Shown here piece after piece: positions 1 through 7,461 of a stretch of DNA of 64,000 bases. The position numbers and the translations under genes are program-made. Numbering within the stretch: the stretch's first letter is position 1; each line of letters begins with the position of its first letter. This DNA comes from Clostridia bacterium (lineage in GTDB: Bacteria; Bacillota; Clostridia; Oscillospirales; Acutalibacteraceae): NCBI GenBank assembly GCA_017435385.1, contig JAFSFB010000015.1:50214-114213 (forward strand), written 5' to 3'. The notes below the pieces were generated by a model. It was not told where the DNA came from, did no database searches, and saw only the letters and a list, made by a program, of their open reading frames with translations.

Positions 1-946
1 CGCTCGAGAAGCCTTTCTGATCAAGAGATTCAGCAAAAGCCTGCGACATTTCTTCATCCTTGAAGGTTATTCTGCAAAGAACTCTGAGGGGATCGGAATC
101 TCTCTTGTTTTCGAGCTGACCGAAAACAAAGCCCGTAGGCCACCAATGAAGAGCATATGCTCTCGTAAGCTGAGGCAGATAGTTTCCGTTTCCTGCTTCG
201 TCCCAGAGGATCGTCATTTCCATATTAAGCCATTCCTCATAGGGAGCACAGTTATAATGTCCGATTGTGCTGACGGTTCCCTTGGGTCTGGTATAAAGAC
301 CTACCTCACCGCCGACGGTTCCCATTTCACCCGAAATATACTGACCCTTCCAGATCTGAACCATATATTCCTTATTGTTATACTCAAAATGCATTCTGGC
401 TGTATCGATGCTGAAGTCGATAAGCTGGGCGCCCCAGTCATAAAGCCTGTTATAACCGAAGTTTGCCTGAACGCAGTTGGGATCCGTGTCGTCGTTATAT
501 ATGTATTCCTTTGTGCCGTAGACCTTATAGCCCAAGCTGTTGAGTCCCGAGAAGGACATATCCTTGGGCAGTTTTCCGCCCGTATTTGACGGAGGCGGAA
601 TCACAGCCGAGCCGTGAGACATATTTTCTTCGTCAAGCTGAGGAATCGTTACTCCTTCTTCCTTGTCAACAACCACGGGAGGCATTGACGGAGCTTCTGT
701 GGGAGCGGGAGCAGTCTGAGTAACGGGAGCCGTTGTTGCCTCGGGCAGAGTCGTGGTAACGAAGAAATCCGTTATAACCTCCTGCGTTTTATCCGTTACT
801 TCATCAATAATCTGAGAAGTTGTCGATTCTTCCGTTTTGATAAGACCTGAGCTGTTTGCTCTCAGAATGAGCGCACACACAACTGCGACAAGAACAACTG
901 CAAGAGAGCAGATCGCAATAACGATGGCATTCTGATTTTTCTTCAT
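1..946 (-). CDS. DUF4474-domain membrane-anchored or secreted protein (3' end outside window)
   Basis: The start is the ATG at 946-944, behind a strong GAAGGAGG ribosome binding site; 315 codons are visible and the stop lies beyond base 1. After a short MKKNQN head, residues about 8-28 are hydrophobic (signal peptide or anchor). A Thr/Pro/Glu-rich spacer of roughly 80 residues follows, of the kind that lifts a domain off the cell surface. From about residue 135 there is a globular region with WGAQLIDFSIDTAR, YMVQIWKGQY and GEVGLYTRP, which matches my memory of the DUF4474 family found in clostridia. No activity is known for that family. It is separated from the tmRNA/smpB unit by about 190 bases carrying small palindromes. 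The family call is from motif memory, not a search. Confidence 0.72.
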   Translation of the reverse strand, partial: MKKNQNAIVIAICSLAVVLVAVVCALILRANSSGLIKTEESTTSQIIDEVTDKTQEVITDFFVTTTLPEATTAPVTQTAPAPTEAPSMPPVVVDKEEGVTIPQLDEENMSHGSAVIPPPSNTGGKLPKDMSFSGLNSLGYKVYGTKEYIYNDDTDPNCVQANFGYNRLYDWGAQLIDFSIDTARMHFEYNNKEYMVQIWKGQYISGEMGTVGGEVGLYTRPKGTVSTIGHYNCAPYEEWLNMEMTILWDEAGNGNYLPQLTRAYALHWWPTGFVFGQLENKRDSDPLRVLCRITFKDEEMSQAFAESLDQKGFSS

Positions 947-1041
947 TCAACTTCCTCCTTCATACCTTTTCTCTTTCTCAATATAAAAATCTGAGGGCTT
1001 CCCCTTTTTTATTCGCAAAAAACGGAGATATCTCTCACACA

Positions 1042-1137
1042 ATTTGCATTTCATTTTTAATATTTCATTGCGTAGCAATTTCACTTATTCCGAAGGAATA
1101 AATTTCATTGTCAAACCTTGCGCTGAGCAAGGTTTGA
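1042..1137. repeat. Cluster of small palindromes downstream of tmRNA
   Basis: The stretch holds several short variants of ATTTCATTG / ATTTCAC. It also has a hairpin TTATTCC-gaa-GGAATAA and, at 1111-1137, a perfect 11-bp stem TCAAACCTTGC / GCAAGGTTTGA with a 5-base loop. The 11-bp stem lies directly behind the tmRNA 3' end on the minus strand but is not followed by a U-run, so it is not a textbook terminator. The arrangement resembles dispersed intergenic palindromic elements of clostridial genomes. Confidence 0.45.
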
Positions 1138-1138
1138 C

Positions 1139-1487
1139 TGGTGGAGATGGCGGTAATCGAAACCGCGTCCGAAAAATCTCTGCAGGGACTTTCTACGAGT
1201 GTATCCAGTCTTTTAGAATTCCCTCCCGCAAGCGCCGAATGGCAGGCTCATGCGTTCGGTAGACAGATTATTCATGACGGGCTATCCGCCGTTACCCGTT
1301 CACGTTCACTGCTGATCGACGCCTCTTATGCGGCCGCAGTCCTCCGCACAGAGACGGCTGCTTAGTTAAGCAGCGAGAGCAACTTTATTGTTGTCGTTTA
1401 ATTTTGAAAATTGCGGATTTTATAGCGGTCCCGCACCGCTACTCGCTTATCCGGGCTCGGATTCCCCGTCGAAATCCTTTCATCCCC
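1139..1487 (-). ncRNA. ssrA: Transfer-messenger RNA (tmRNA)
   Basis: Rescues stalled ribosomes with SmpB and adds a degradation tag. Read on the minus strand, the RNA begins GGGGAUG at 1487, followed by the diagnostic AAGGAUUUCGACGGGG block, and ends CAUCUCC-A-CCA at 1139. The 5' GGGGAUG pairs with the 3' CAUCUCC to make the tRNA-like acceptor stem, and the T-arm-like GGUUUCGAUUACC precedes it. The tag reading frame around 1346-1396 ends NDNNKVALAA followed by UAA, a standard ALAA degron. The resume codon is not certain: no GCA/GCU precedes NDNNK in frame. The gene starts 8 bases after the smpB stop, so the two may be co-transcribed; pairing of ssrA with smpB is common in Firmicutes. Length (349 nt) is normal. 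Confidence 0.95.
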
Positions 1488-1495
1488 GTATATAT

Positions 1496-1954
1496 TCATC
1501 GACGCAAGCTACGCTCAATATCTCTCTGAGCGTCCTTCTTTGCGGCGACTTCACGCTTGTCATAGAGCTTTTTACCCTTACAGAGTCCGATTTCAACCTT
1601 TGCCCTGCCTTTTTTGAAATAAACGCTCAGCGGAACTATCGCAAGTCCCTCTTGCTTTACCTGAGCATAAAATCTTCTGATCTCACGCTTGTGGAGAAGC
1701 AGACGCTTCGTTCTCAGAGGATCACGGTTAAAAATGTTTCCCTGCTCATAGGGACTGATGTGCATACCGTTGACAAACATCTCGCCGTCCTTGACAAAGC
1801 ACCACGAGTCCTTCAGATTGATCTTGCCCTGACGGATCGACTTGACCTCCGTGCCGAAAAGCTCAAGACCTGCTTCAAGCTTTTCAAGGACAAAATAATC
1901 ATGGTATGCCTTTTTGTTCTGGGCAACAATCCTGATGCCGCTGTCTTTTTCCAT
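1496..1954 (-). CDS. smpB: SsrA-binding protein SmpB
   Basis: Binds the tRNA-like domain of tmRNA and brings it to stalled ribosomes. The 152-residue product has the family hallmarks: VAQNKKAYHDYFVLEKLEAG near the start, GTEVKSIRQGKINLKDSW, and a basic C-terminal tail ending DIERSLRR that becomes helical in the decoding centre. A longer frame begins at a GTG at 1975, but the ATG at 1954 is preferred. It sits 7 bases behind AGAGGT, and the protein then begins MEKDSGIRIVAQNKK as in other SmpB proteins. ssrA follows 8 bases after the stop. Confidence 0.95.
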   Translation of the reverse strand: MEKDSGIRIVAQNKKAYHDYFVLEKLEAGLELFGTEVKSIRQGKINLKDSWCFVKDGEMFVNGMHISPYEQGNIFNRDPLRTKRLLLHKREIRRFYAQVKQEGLAIVPLSVYFKKGRAKVEIGLCKGKKLYDKREVAAKKDAQRDIERSLRR

Positions 1955-1986
1955 AAGTGTACCTCTTATCGCCACACTCGGGGGCG

Positions 1987-2016
1987 ATTATAACATACAT
2001 TAAATAAGTGTGTCAA
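1987..2016 (-). promoter_or_regulatory. Sigma-A type promoter for smpB-ssrA
   Basis: On the minus strand TTGACA (2016-2011) and TATAAT (1992-1987) are both perfect hexamers with an 18-base spacer, about 30 bases ahead of the smpB start. This would drive smpB and, by read-through, ssrA. Confidence 0.8.
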
Positions 2017-2125
2017 TATTAAATAATTGTTGCATCGGAAATCAAATTTTATTGTTTTGTGCAAATTTTACAACTAAACAGCTTATATTATCCGAAAACA
2101 AAACCGCTTTTATACCCGATATCCG

Positions 2126-2545
2126 TCAACGGCTGCCGTAAGTTCTCTTTTTTGCATAAAAATCTTTTTTCTGCTTTTTTTCCGCAGCTTCTCTCTTTGC
2201 CGCTGCCGCTCTTTTTGCCTTGACTCTCGAAAGGGGCTTTCCTTTTTTGGCGGGCTTTTTCTTCGTTTCCTTGCCGAGGTCAGGGTTTTCCTTATAGAAA
2301 ACGATGCTTCCGCCGATAACCTGAATAACCTCGCTGCCCGTTGCGGCGGCAAGCTTATCGGCAAACTCTCTGGGCGTTTCGGGTGCGCTCTCAAGAAGAA
2401 CCTTTATCTTGATAAGCTCTCTTTTGCGAAGAGCATCCGACACCTGAGCAACAAGAGCATCGGAAATTCCGCCCTTTCCTATCTGAAAAAGAGGCTCGAG
2501 AGAATTCGCCTGCGCTCTGAACGCAGCTCTTTCCTTACCTGTCAT
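2126..2545 (-). CDS. yhbY: YhbY/CRM-domain RNA-binding protein
   Basis: A ribosome-assembly-associated RNA-binding protein of the CRS1-YhbY family. The first 95 residues form the CRM domain, starting MTGKERAAFRAQANSL, with the loop IGKGGISD (the GxxG RNA-binding loop) and the typical ELIKIKVLL strand. Unlike the usual YhbY proteins of about 97 residues, this one carries an extra C-terminal tail of about 45 residues that is nearly all Lys, Arg and Ala. That tail probably binds RNA non-specifically or contacts the ribosome. The ATG overlaps the rdgB stop as ATGA, so the two are translationally coupled. Confidence 0.88.
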   Translation of the reverse strand: MTGKERAAFRAQANSLEPLFQIGKGGISDALVAQVSDALRKRELIKIKVLLESAPETPREFADKLAAATGSEVIQVIGGSIVFYKENPDLGKETKKKPAKKGKPLSRVKAKRAAAAKREAAEKKQKKDFYAKKRTYGSR

Positions 2546-3144
2546 TCTTTTATTTCTCCAATCTGTTTTGCTATTTCACGGACTGCCTTTCCTCTGTGGC
2601 TGATGGCGTCCTTTTCCTCGGCTGTGAGCTGAGCCATGGTCTTTTCGCCGTTATATTCAACGGGATAGAACATCGGATCGTATCCGAAACCGCCGTCGCC
2701 GATAAGCTCGTGACCGATAAAGCCTCTGCATTCACCTCTTGCAACGAGCTTTCTGCCGTCGGGATAAACACAGCAGACAACGCTGACATATGCGGCTCCT
2801 CTTTCGGAATCGGGAACGCCGTCAAGCTCTCTGAAGATCTTTGCGTTATTGGCATCGTCGTCGCAGGGCTCCCCCGCATATCTTGCAGAATAAACTCCGG
2901 GAGCTCCGTTGAGATAGTCAACCGCTATGCCCGAATCGTCAGCGATGCAGGGCATGCCGCTTTCACGGCAACCGCTGTCCGCCTTGAGAAAAGCGTTTTC
3001 TTCAAAGGTTGTTCCCGTTTCCTCAACATCGGAGAGAACAACGCCCGCTTCCTCTGCAAGAAGAACTCTGATCCCCAGAGGAGAGAGAATGCGCTGAAGC
3101 TCATCTCTTTTTTTCATATTATGGGTTGCGATAATATAATCCAT
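2542..3144 (-). CDS. rdgB: Non-canonical purine NTP pyrophosphatase (RdgB/HAM1)
   Basis: Hydrolyses dITP, XTP and related damaged nucleotides to monophosphates, cleansing the pool before DNA synthesis. The 200-residue product starts MDYIIATHNMKK (substrate-loop TxNxxK-like), contains EENAFLKA and the central ADDSGI and GAPGVYSARYAG signatures, and ends with FGYDPMFYP and ISHRGKAV, all typical. The frame runs open to a start at 3240, but the ATG at 3144 begins the conserved domain and follows GAGGAA, which lies inside the end of ftsY. It lies downstream of ftsY and upstream of yhbY in one operon. Confidence 0.95.
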   Translation of the reverse strand: MDYIIATHNMKKRDELQRILSPLGIRVLLAEEAGVVLSDVEETGTTFEENAFLKADSGCRESGMPCIADDSGIAVDYLNGAPGVYSARYAGEPCDDDANNAKIFRELDGVPDSERGAAYVSVVCCVYPDGRKLVARGECRGFIGHELIGDGGFGYDPMFYPVEYNGEKTMAQLTAEEKDAISHRGKAVREIAKQIGEIKE

Positions 3145-3151
3145 ATCTTTA

Positions 3152-4075
3152 TTATTCCTCGTCTTTTTCTTCTTCAAACAGTCCCTCCGCAAAAGCCGCA
3201 GGCTCGAAGGGTCTGAGGTCGTCGATGCCCTCGCCGACACCTATGAACTTAACGGGAACCTTGAGGTCGTTCTTGATCGAAAGAACAACGCCACCCTTTG
3301 CCGTTCCGTCGAGCTTCGTGAGAATGATGCCGGTGATTTCGGCAACATCCTTGAATTCCTTTGCCTGATTGACGGCATTCTGACCCGTTGTTGCGTCAAG
3401 AACAAGAAGGATTTCACGGTCAGCATAAGGAAGCTGACGGTCGATAACTCTGTAGATCTTGGCAAGCTCTTCCATGAGGTTCTTTTTGTTATGGAGTCTG
3501 CCTGCGGTGTCGCAGATAATGATGTCGGCATTTCTCGCCTTGCCTGCGCTGATCGTATCGAAAACAACGGCAGCGGGATCTGCGCCCTCCTTATGCTTTA
3601 CGATATCAACGCCTGCACGGTCTGCCCAGATTTCGAGCTGATCGATCGCTGCGGCACGGAACGTATCCGCCGCACCGAGGATGACCTTCTTGCCCTCTTC
3701 CTTGAACATCGCAGCCATCTTGCCGATAGAGGTCGTCTTGCCGACTCCGTTGACGCCGATGACGAGAATAACCGAGGGAACGGTTATCATGTCGATCTCT
3801 TCGCCGCCGCTGAGAAGCTCGGCAACAATATTCTTGATTTCTTTTTTTACATCCTTAACTCTGTGGAGATTCTTTTTGAAAACCGAATCTTTGAGTCTTT
3901 CAACGATCTCGGTCGCCGTGTTGACTCCGACATCCGCCATGACAAGAATCTCTTCAAGGTCCTCGTAAAACTCATCATCCACTTCGTTTTTGCCGTAAAG
4001 CGCTGCATTGATTGCGCCCGACATGCTGTCCCTCGTCTTTTTCAGACCCCGGTTAATCTTTTCAAAAAAGCCCAT
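3152..4075 (-). CDS. ftsY: Signal recognition particle receptor FtsY
   Basis: Membrane-associated GTPase that receives SRP-bound ribosomes and hands membrane proteins to the translocon or YidC. The 307-residue product has a short N-terminal part (MGFFEKINRGLKKTR), the N-domain helical bundle, and the G domain with GVNGVGKTTSIGKMA (P-loop), DTFRAAAIDQLE, DTAGR, TKLDGTAKGG and GVGEGIDDLRPF. It lacks the long acidic A-domain of E. coli, as is usual in Firmicutes. It follows dnaA by 33 bases. The usual ftsY neighbours (smc, ylxM, ffh) are not here; smc is about 19 kb away in another operon. Confidence 0.97.
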   Translation of the reverse strand: MGFFEKINRGLKKTRDSMSGAINAALYGKNEVDDEFYEDLEEILVMADVGVNTATEIVERLKDSVFKKNLHRVKDVKKEIKNIVAELLSGGEEIDMITVPSVILVIGVNGVGKTTSIGKMAAMFKEEGKKVILGAADTFRAAAIDQLEIWADRAGVDIVKHKEGADPAAVVFDTISAGKARNADIIICDTAGRLHNKKNLMEELAKIYRVIDRQLPYADREILLVLDATTGQNAVNQAKEFKDVAEITGIILTKLDGTAKGGVVLSIKNDLKVPVKFIGVGEGIDDLRPFEPAAFAEGLFEEEKDEE

Positions 4076-4108
4076 CGTGTACCTCTATATATAAAATGTA
4101 TTCGGATT

Positions 4109-5422
4109 TTACTGTTCCTTTGTGTTTTTGATTATGTTCTCAACCGTTTTTCTCAGCGAAGAATCCTTCCGTATCTCCTGAGCGATAAGGTCGGCGGAAT
4201 AGAGGATCGTCGTTCTGTCCCTGTTTCCGAAATATTCGCTTATCTGCTTCTGCGTCAGCTCGGTCGTGTTTCTGACGATATAAATAGCAACCTGCCTTGC
4301 CTTTGCGGTCTTGGCATCCTTTTTCTTCGAGATTATGTCGCCCTGCGGAACGCCGTAGGTTCTGGCGGTTTCGCTGATGATCTTGTTGACGATGACCTCA
4401 ACCGGTCTGCTGTCATTCATGATATCCTTGATCGCATTCTGTGCCATGGCAAGATTGATCGCCGCACCTTCGATATTGACAAGTGCATTGATCTTCTTGA
4501 CTGCGCCCTCGAGCTGACGGATATTGGACTTGATCTTATCCGCAACGAACTGAACAACATCATCGGGAAGCTCAAGTCCGAGAGTGCTCGCCTTGCGCTG
4601 GATAATCGCCATTCTCGTTTCAACATCGGGCGGCTGGATATCCGCAATAAGTCCCCACTCGAAACGGTTTTTAAGACGGTCGTCAAGAACCTCGATGTCC
4701 TTGGGCGAGCTGTCCGATGTGAGAACGATCTGCTTGCCTGCCTGAGTCAGAGCGTTGAAGGTATGGAAAAACTCTTCCTGAGTCGAGTTCTTGCCTGCAA
4801 TAAACTGAATGTCGTCAACAAGAAGAACGTCACAGTTTCTGTATTTTTCGTGGATCTCGTTCATTTTGTTCTTGTTGATGCCGCCGACGATAAGATTGAC
4901 GAATTCCTCGCCTCTGGTAAAAATGATGTCAGCATCGGGATTCTTTGCGAGGATCTCCGTGCTGATGGCTCTGAGCAGGTGGGTTTTGCCCAGACCTGAG
5001 TTGCCGTAAATAAACAGCGGGTTATAAGCAACGCCCGGTGCCGCCGCAACAGCCTGAGCCGCCGCATGGGCGAATCTGTTTGACGAACCGACAACGAATG
5101 TTTCAAACGTGTTCTGCTCAATGCTGATAACCGAGCCGCTTTTTTCTTCGTTCTGCTTCTGTGCCTTAGCCGCAGCCTCTTCGGGATCGATGAGAACAAC
5201 CTCGATCTCAAAGCCCATAACAGCCTTGAACGCATCCTTCAGCTCCTGATAAAACTGCTGCTCGATTATCTTCTTCATGAAGCTGCTTGCCGAGATTTCT
5301 GCCTTCATTCCGTCGAAGCTGAGAATGTTGAGGGGCTTGAACCATATCTCGTAGATTACCTCTCCGACACTTTTTTTCAGGTGTTCACACACCAATTGCC
5401 ACATATCCTTAACGGATTCCAT
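4109..5422 (-). CDS. dnaA: Chromosomal replication initiator DnaA
   Basis: Binds DnaA boxes at oriC, oligomerises with ATP and opens the DNA. The 437-residue product has domain I (MWQLVCEHLKKSVGEVIYE), a variable linker, and the AAA+ core with Walker A GNSGLGKTH, Walker B LLVDDIQFI and sensor region DDRLKNRFEWGL. C-terminal domain IV starts around RQVAIYIVRN. In domain IV the normally invariant GGRDHTT recognition signature reads GNRDRTT, so the histidine that contacts the DnaA box is arginine. The ATG follows GAGGAAGG. The gene is divergent from rpmH across the putative origin; downstream is ftsY instead of the usual dnaN. Confidence 0.97.
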   Translation of the reverse strand: MESVKDMWQLVCEHLKKSVGEVIYEIWFKPLNILSFDGMKAEISASSFMKKIIEQQFYQELKDAFKAVMGFEIEVVLIDPEEAAAKAQKQNEEKSGSVISIEQNTFETFVVGSSNRFAHAAAQAVAAAPGVAYNPLFIYGNSGLGKTHLLRAISTEILAKNPDADIIFTRGEEFVNLIVGGINKNKMNEIHEKYRNCDVLLVDDIQFIAGKNSTQEEFFHTFNALTQAGKQIVLTSDSSPKDIEVLDDRLKNRFEWGLIADIQPPDVETRMAIIQRKASTLGLELPDDVVQFVADKIKSNIRQLEGAVKKINALVNIEGAAINLAMAQNAIKDIMNDSRPVEVIVNKIISETARTYGVPQGDIISKKKDAKTAKARQVAIYIVRNTTELTQKQISEYFGNRDRTTILYSADLIAQEIRKDSSLRKTVENIIKNTKEQ

Positions 5423-5738
5423 TAATAAACAACCTTCCTCTTTATACTGTAATTATCTATCCGGCGAATGCAACCGTGACCGTGCAACCTCTTCAAAACG
5501 ATACTATTGCATTTTACTGATAATGATACATAATAGAGTCTATCACAAATCTTCTTTTTTTTCAAGCGTAAAGATACGAAAAATAACTTAATTAAAAAAA
5601 TTGTTGACATTCCGCCCCAAGCTGTTATATAATGTGTATTCCGAGGGGTATTTTACCCTTGTTTAGTTATGCCCGATATCCGGTTCTTTGCATCCGCAGG
5701 TTCCGGAATAATTCAAAAGTGAAACGGAGGTTAGAAAA
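5423..5738. other. Candidate replication-origin region between dnaA and rpmH
   Basis: A 316-base non-coding, mostly AT-rich interval at the divergence of dnaA (left) and rpmH-rnpA-yidD-yidC-jag (right). This is the classical place for oriC in Firmicutes, and all genes for about 5 kb leftward and 13 kb rightward point away from it. I could not find a clean TTATCCACA box on either strand; TTATCTATC near 5453 is only a weak resemblance. Contents visible are the rpmH promoter, A/T runs at 5550-5600 that could be an unwinding element, and a small hairpin near 5644-5660. Calling it oriC is inference from context. Confidence 0.5.
5604..5633 (+). promoter_or_regulatory. Promoter for rpmH operon
   Basis: TTGACA at 5604-5609 and TATAAT at 5628-5633, both perfect sigma-A hexamers, with an 18-base spacer. 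It would give a leader of about 100 bases before rpmH. Confidence 0.85.
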
Positions 5739-5873
5739 ATGAAAAGAACTTACCAGCCCAAGAAGCGTCATCGCAAGATGGAGCACGGCTTCCGCAAGAG
5801 AATGGCTGACAGAAACGGCCGCAAGGTTCTTGCCCGCCGCAGAGCAAAGGGCAGAAAGCAGCTCTCTTATTAA
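5739..5873 (+). CDS. rpmH: 50S ribosomal protein L34
   Basis: A 44-residue, highly basic protein, [18 protein letters not shown] onward and ending KGRKQLSY, which is the textbook L34 sequence and length. It sits in the 50S subunit near the 23S rRNA 5' domain. The ATG follows ACGGAGG. It heads the conserved rpmH-rnpA-yidD-yidC-jag operon, which flanks the replication origin in many bacteria; the rnpA start is 22 bases downstream. Confidence 0.98.
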   Translation: MKRTYQPKKRHRKMEHGFRKRMADRNGRKVLARRRAKGRKQLSY

Positions 5874-5895
5874 TTTCTGAGAGGGATGTTCAGTA

Positions 5896-6255
5896 ATGTC
5901 CTACCCGGTAACCTTAAAACAGAATACCGAGTTTAACCGTGCTTACGGCAGGGGAAAGGTCAAAGCATCCCCCGCCTTGGTGACCTATGCTGTCAAGAAC
6001 AGAGGTCTCGGCTGCCGAATCGGCATAACAGCCGCCAAAAAGCTCGGCAGCGCAGTCGAGAGAAACAGATGCCGCCGCATTATCAGGGCGGCATTCTCCT
6101 CGGTTTCGGCTCAATGCACGGGAAACTGGGATATCGTATTTGTTGCAAGGTTCAGAACAAAAAAGGTTAAAAGCACCGATCTTACCCCCGTTATGCTATC
6201 GCATCTGACGGAACTCGGAATAATCAGGAACGCATCGACGGGAGCTGATTCTTGA
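5896..6255 (+). CDS. rnpA: Ribonuclease P protein component
   Basis: Protein subunit of RNase P; it helps the catalytic RNA bind precursor tRNA and mature the 5' end. The 119-residue product contains [16 protein letters not shown] at the N-terminus and the RNR signature [17 protein letters not shown] at about residues 52-68, which lies on the RNA-binding face. It lies between rpmH and yidD, and its stop overlaps the yidD start by one base (TGATG), indicating coupled translation. Confidence 0.96.
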   Translation: MSYPVTLKQNTEFNRAYGRGKVKASPALVTYAVKNRGLGCRIGITAAKKLGSAVERNRCRRIIRAAFSSVSAQCTGNWDIVFVARFRTKKVKSTDLTPVMLSHLTELGIIRNASTGADS

Positions 6256-6497
6256 TGAAAAAACTACTTCTTCTACTTATCCGCTTTTACCGCAGGCGAA
6301 TCTCGCCTCTGTTCCCGCCGACATGCAGGTATTATCCGACCTGCTCCCAATACGCTATCGAAGCGATTGAAGTTCACGGAGCCCTCAAGGGGTCTCTTCT
6401 TGCAGCTTGGAGGCTTCTGAGATGCAACCCCCTTTTTCCCGGCGGCGTTGATCTTGTGCCGCCCAAGAAACACTCACATTCGGAGGACAAAAAATAA
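6255..6497 (+). CDS. yidD: Membrane protein insertion efficiency factor YidD
   Basis: A small amphipathic protein that assists YidC-dependent insertion. The 80 residues include [38 protein letters not shown] and [14 protein letters not shown], which is the full YidD pattern with its three conserved cysteines ([10 protein letters not shown] and RCNP). The in-frame TTG at 6252 is possible, but the ATG at 6255 is better placed behind GGAG. It overlaps rnpA by one base and yidC by one base (TAATG). Confidence 0.95.
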   Translation: MKKLLLLLIRFYRRRISPLFPPTCRYYPTCSQYAIEAIEVHGALKGSLLAAWRLLRCNPLFPGGVDLVPPKKHSHSEDKK

Positions 6498-7444
6498 TGT
6501 ATCAAGTGCTCGGTATACCTTTCGGATATCTGCTTGATCTCATCTATCAGACGATAGGTGTGGGCAGTTATGCTGTTTCGATCATTCTTCTCACGCTCTT
6601 CACGAGATTGCTGACAGTTCCTTCAACGATCAGCCAGCAGAAGGGAATGGCAAAGACTCAGCGTATTCAGTCAAAGATCCGTAAAATTCAAACTAAATAT
6701 GCAGGCGACCAGAAAAGAATTCAGGAGGAAACAACCGCTCTTTATCAGCGTGAGGGTTATAACCCCATGAGTGCGGGATGCACTCCCATGCTTCTTCAGT
6801 TTGTCATCCTTTTTGGTCTTATCGGCGCCATTTATTATCCGCTGAGCAACTTCCTCCACATCTCCAAGGCTGAAGTTACCGTTCTTACCGAGGCTGTCAA
6901 GGCTCTTCCCGCCGTTGCAAATGCAAAGAACACGGGAATCCAGCTCGAGCTTCTTGTTATGGAACATATCAAGGAACTTTCCTATCTCGTTGACAGCGGA
7001 AAGATCAGCATGGAAACCTTCAATGCCATTCAGAACACCAATTTTGAGATCTTCGGCATCTCCATGGGCGTCAAGCCCTCCGATCCGGGCGTCACAAAAT
7101 GGGTATGGCTCGTTCCCGTTCTCTCATTCCTCACTTCAATGCTTTCAGGCGTATACTCCATGATCAAACAGAAGCAGCAGAATCCTTCTGCAGGCAGCAA
7201 CCCCGCCATGGGCTGCATGATGTTTGGCATGCCCCTTATGTCACTTTACTTTGTTATCAACTATCCTATCGGCATCGGCGTTTATTGGATTGCATCCGGT
7301 CTTTTCGGATTCCTGACAACCGTTATCATCGGTTATTTCTACAGCCCCAAGAAAACTCTTGCAAAGCTCATGATTGACGAAACAATCGAACGCCGCTCCA
7401 AAGAAGAAAATCAAAAGCTGATCGCAGCTAAAAAAGATGATTAA
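6497..7444 (+). CDS. yidC: Membrane protein insertase YidC/Oxa1
   Basis: Inserts and folds membrane proteins alone or with Sec. The 315-residue product has an N-terminal hydrophobic segment (about 20-40), the basic cytoplasmic hairpin QRIQSKIRKIQTKYAGDQKR followed by EGYNPMSAGCTPMLLQFVI (transmembrane helix 2 entry), and further membrane segments around residues 105-125, 200-220, 240-260 and 265-290. The hydrophilic insertion between the second and third segments (about residues 125-195) is longer than in Bacillus SpoIIIJ, a feature of some clostridial proteins. The N-terminus is [14 protein letters not shown] with no lipoprotein cysteine. Confidence 0.95.
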   Translation: MYQVLGIPFGYLLDLIYQTIGVGSYAVSIILLTLFTRLLTVPSTISQQKGMAKTQRIQSKIRKIQTKYAGDQKRIQEETTALYQREGYNPMSAGCTPMLLQFVILFGLIGAIYYPLSNFLHISKAEVTVLTEAVKALPAVANAKNTGIQLELLVMEHIKELSYLVDSGKISMETFNAIQNTNFEIFGISMGVKPSDPGVTKWVWLVPVLSFLTSMLSGVYSMIKQKQQNPSAGSNPAMGCMMFGMPLMSLYFVINYPIGIGVYWIASGLFGFLTTVIIGYFYSPKKTLAKLMIDETIERRSKEENQKLIAAKKDD

Positions 7445-7461
7445 TTTTGGTGGTGAAATTT

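Noticed and set aside
1975..1975. GTG at 1975 as the smpB start
   Set aside because: No ribosome binding site at suitable distance; the ATG at 1954 is 7 bases behind AGAGGT and fits the family N-terminus.
3491..4999. Long plus-strand open frame (502 codons) opposite ftsY and dnaA
   Set aside because: It lies on the complement of two well-identified genes, has no ribosome binding site and its translation shows no domain features; it is a codon-usage shadow.
5453..5461. TTATCTATC as a DnaA box
   Set aside because: Matches only 6 of 9 positions of TTATCCACA and stands alone; not enough to call.
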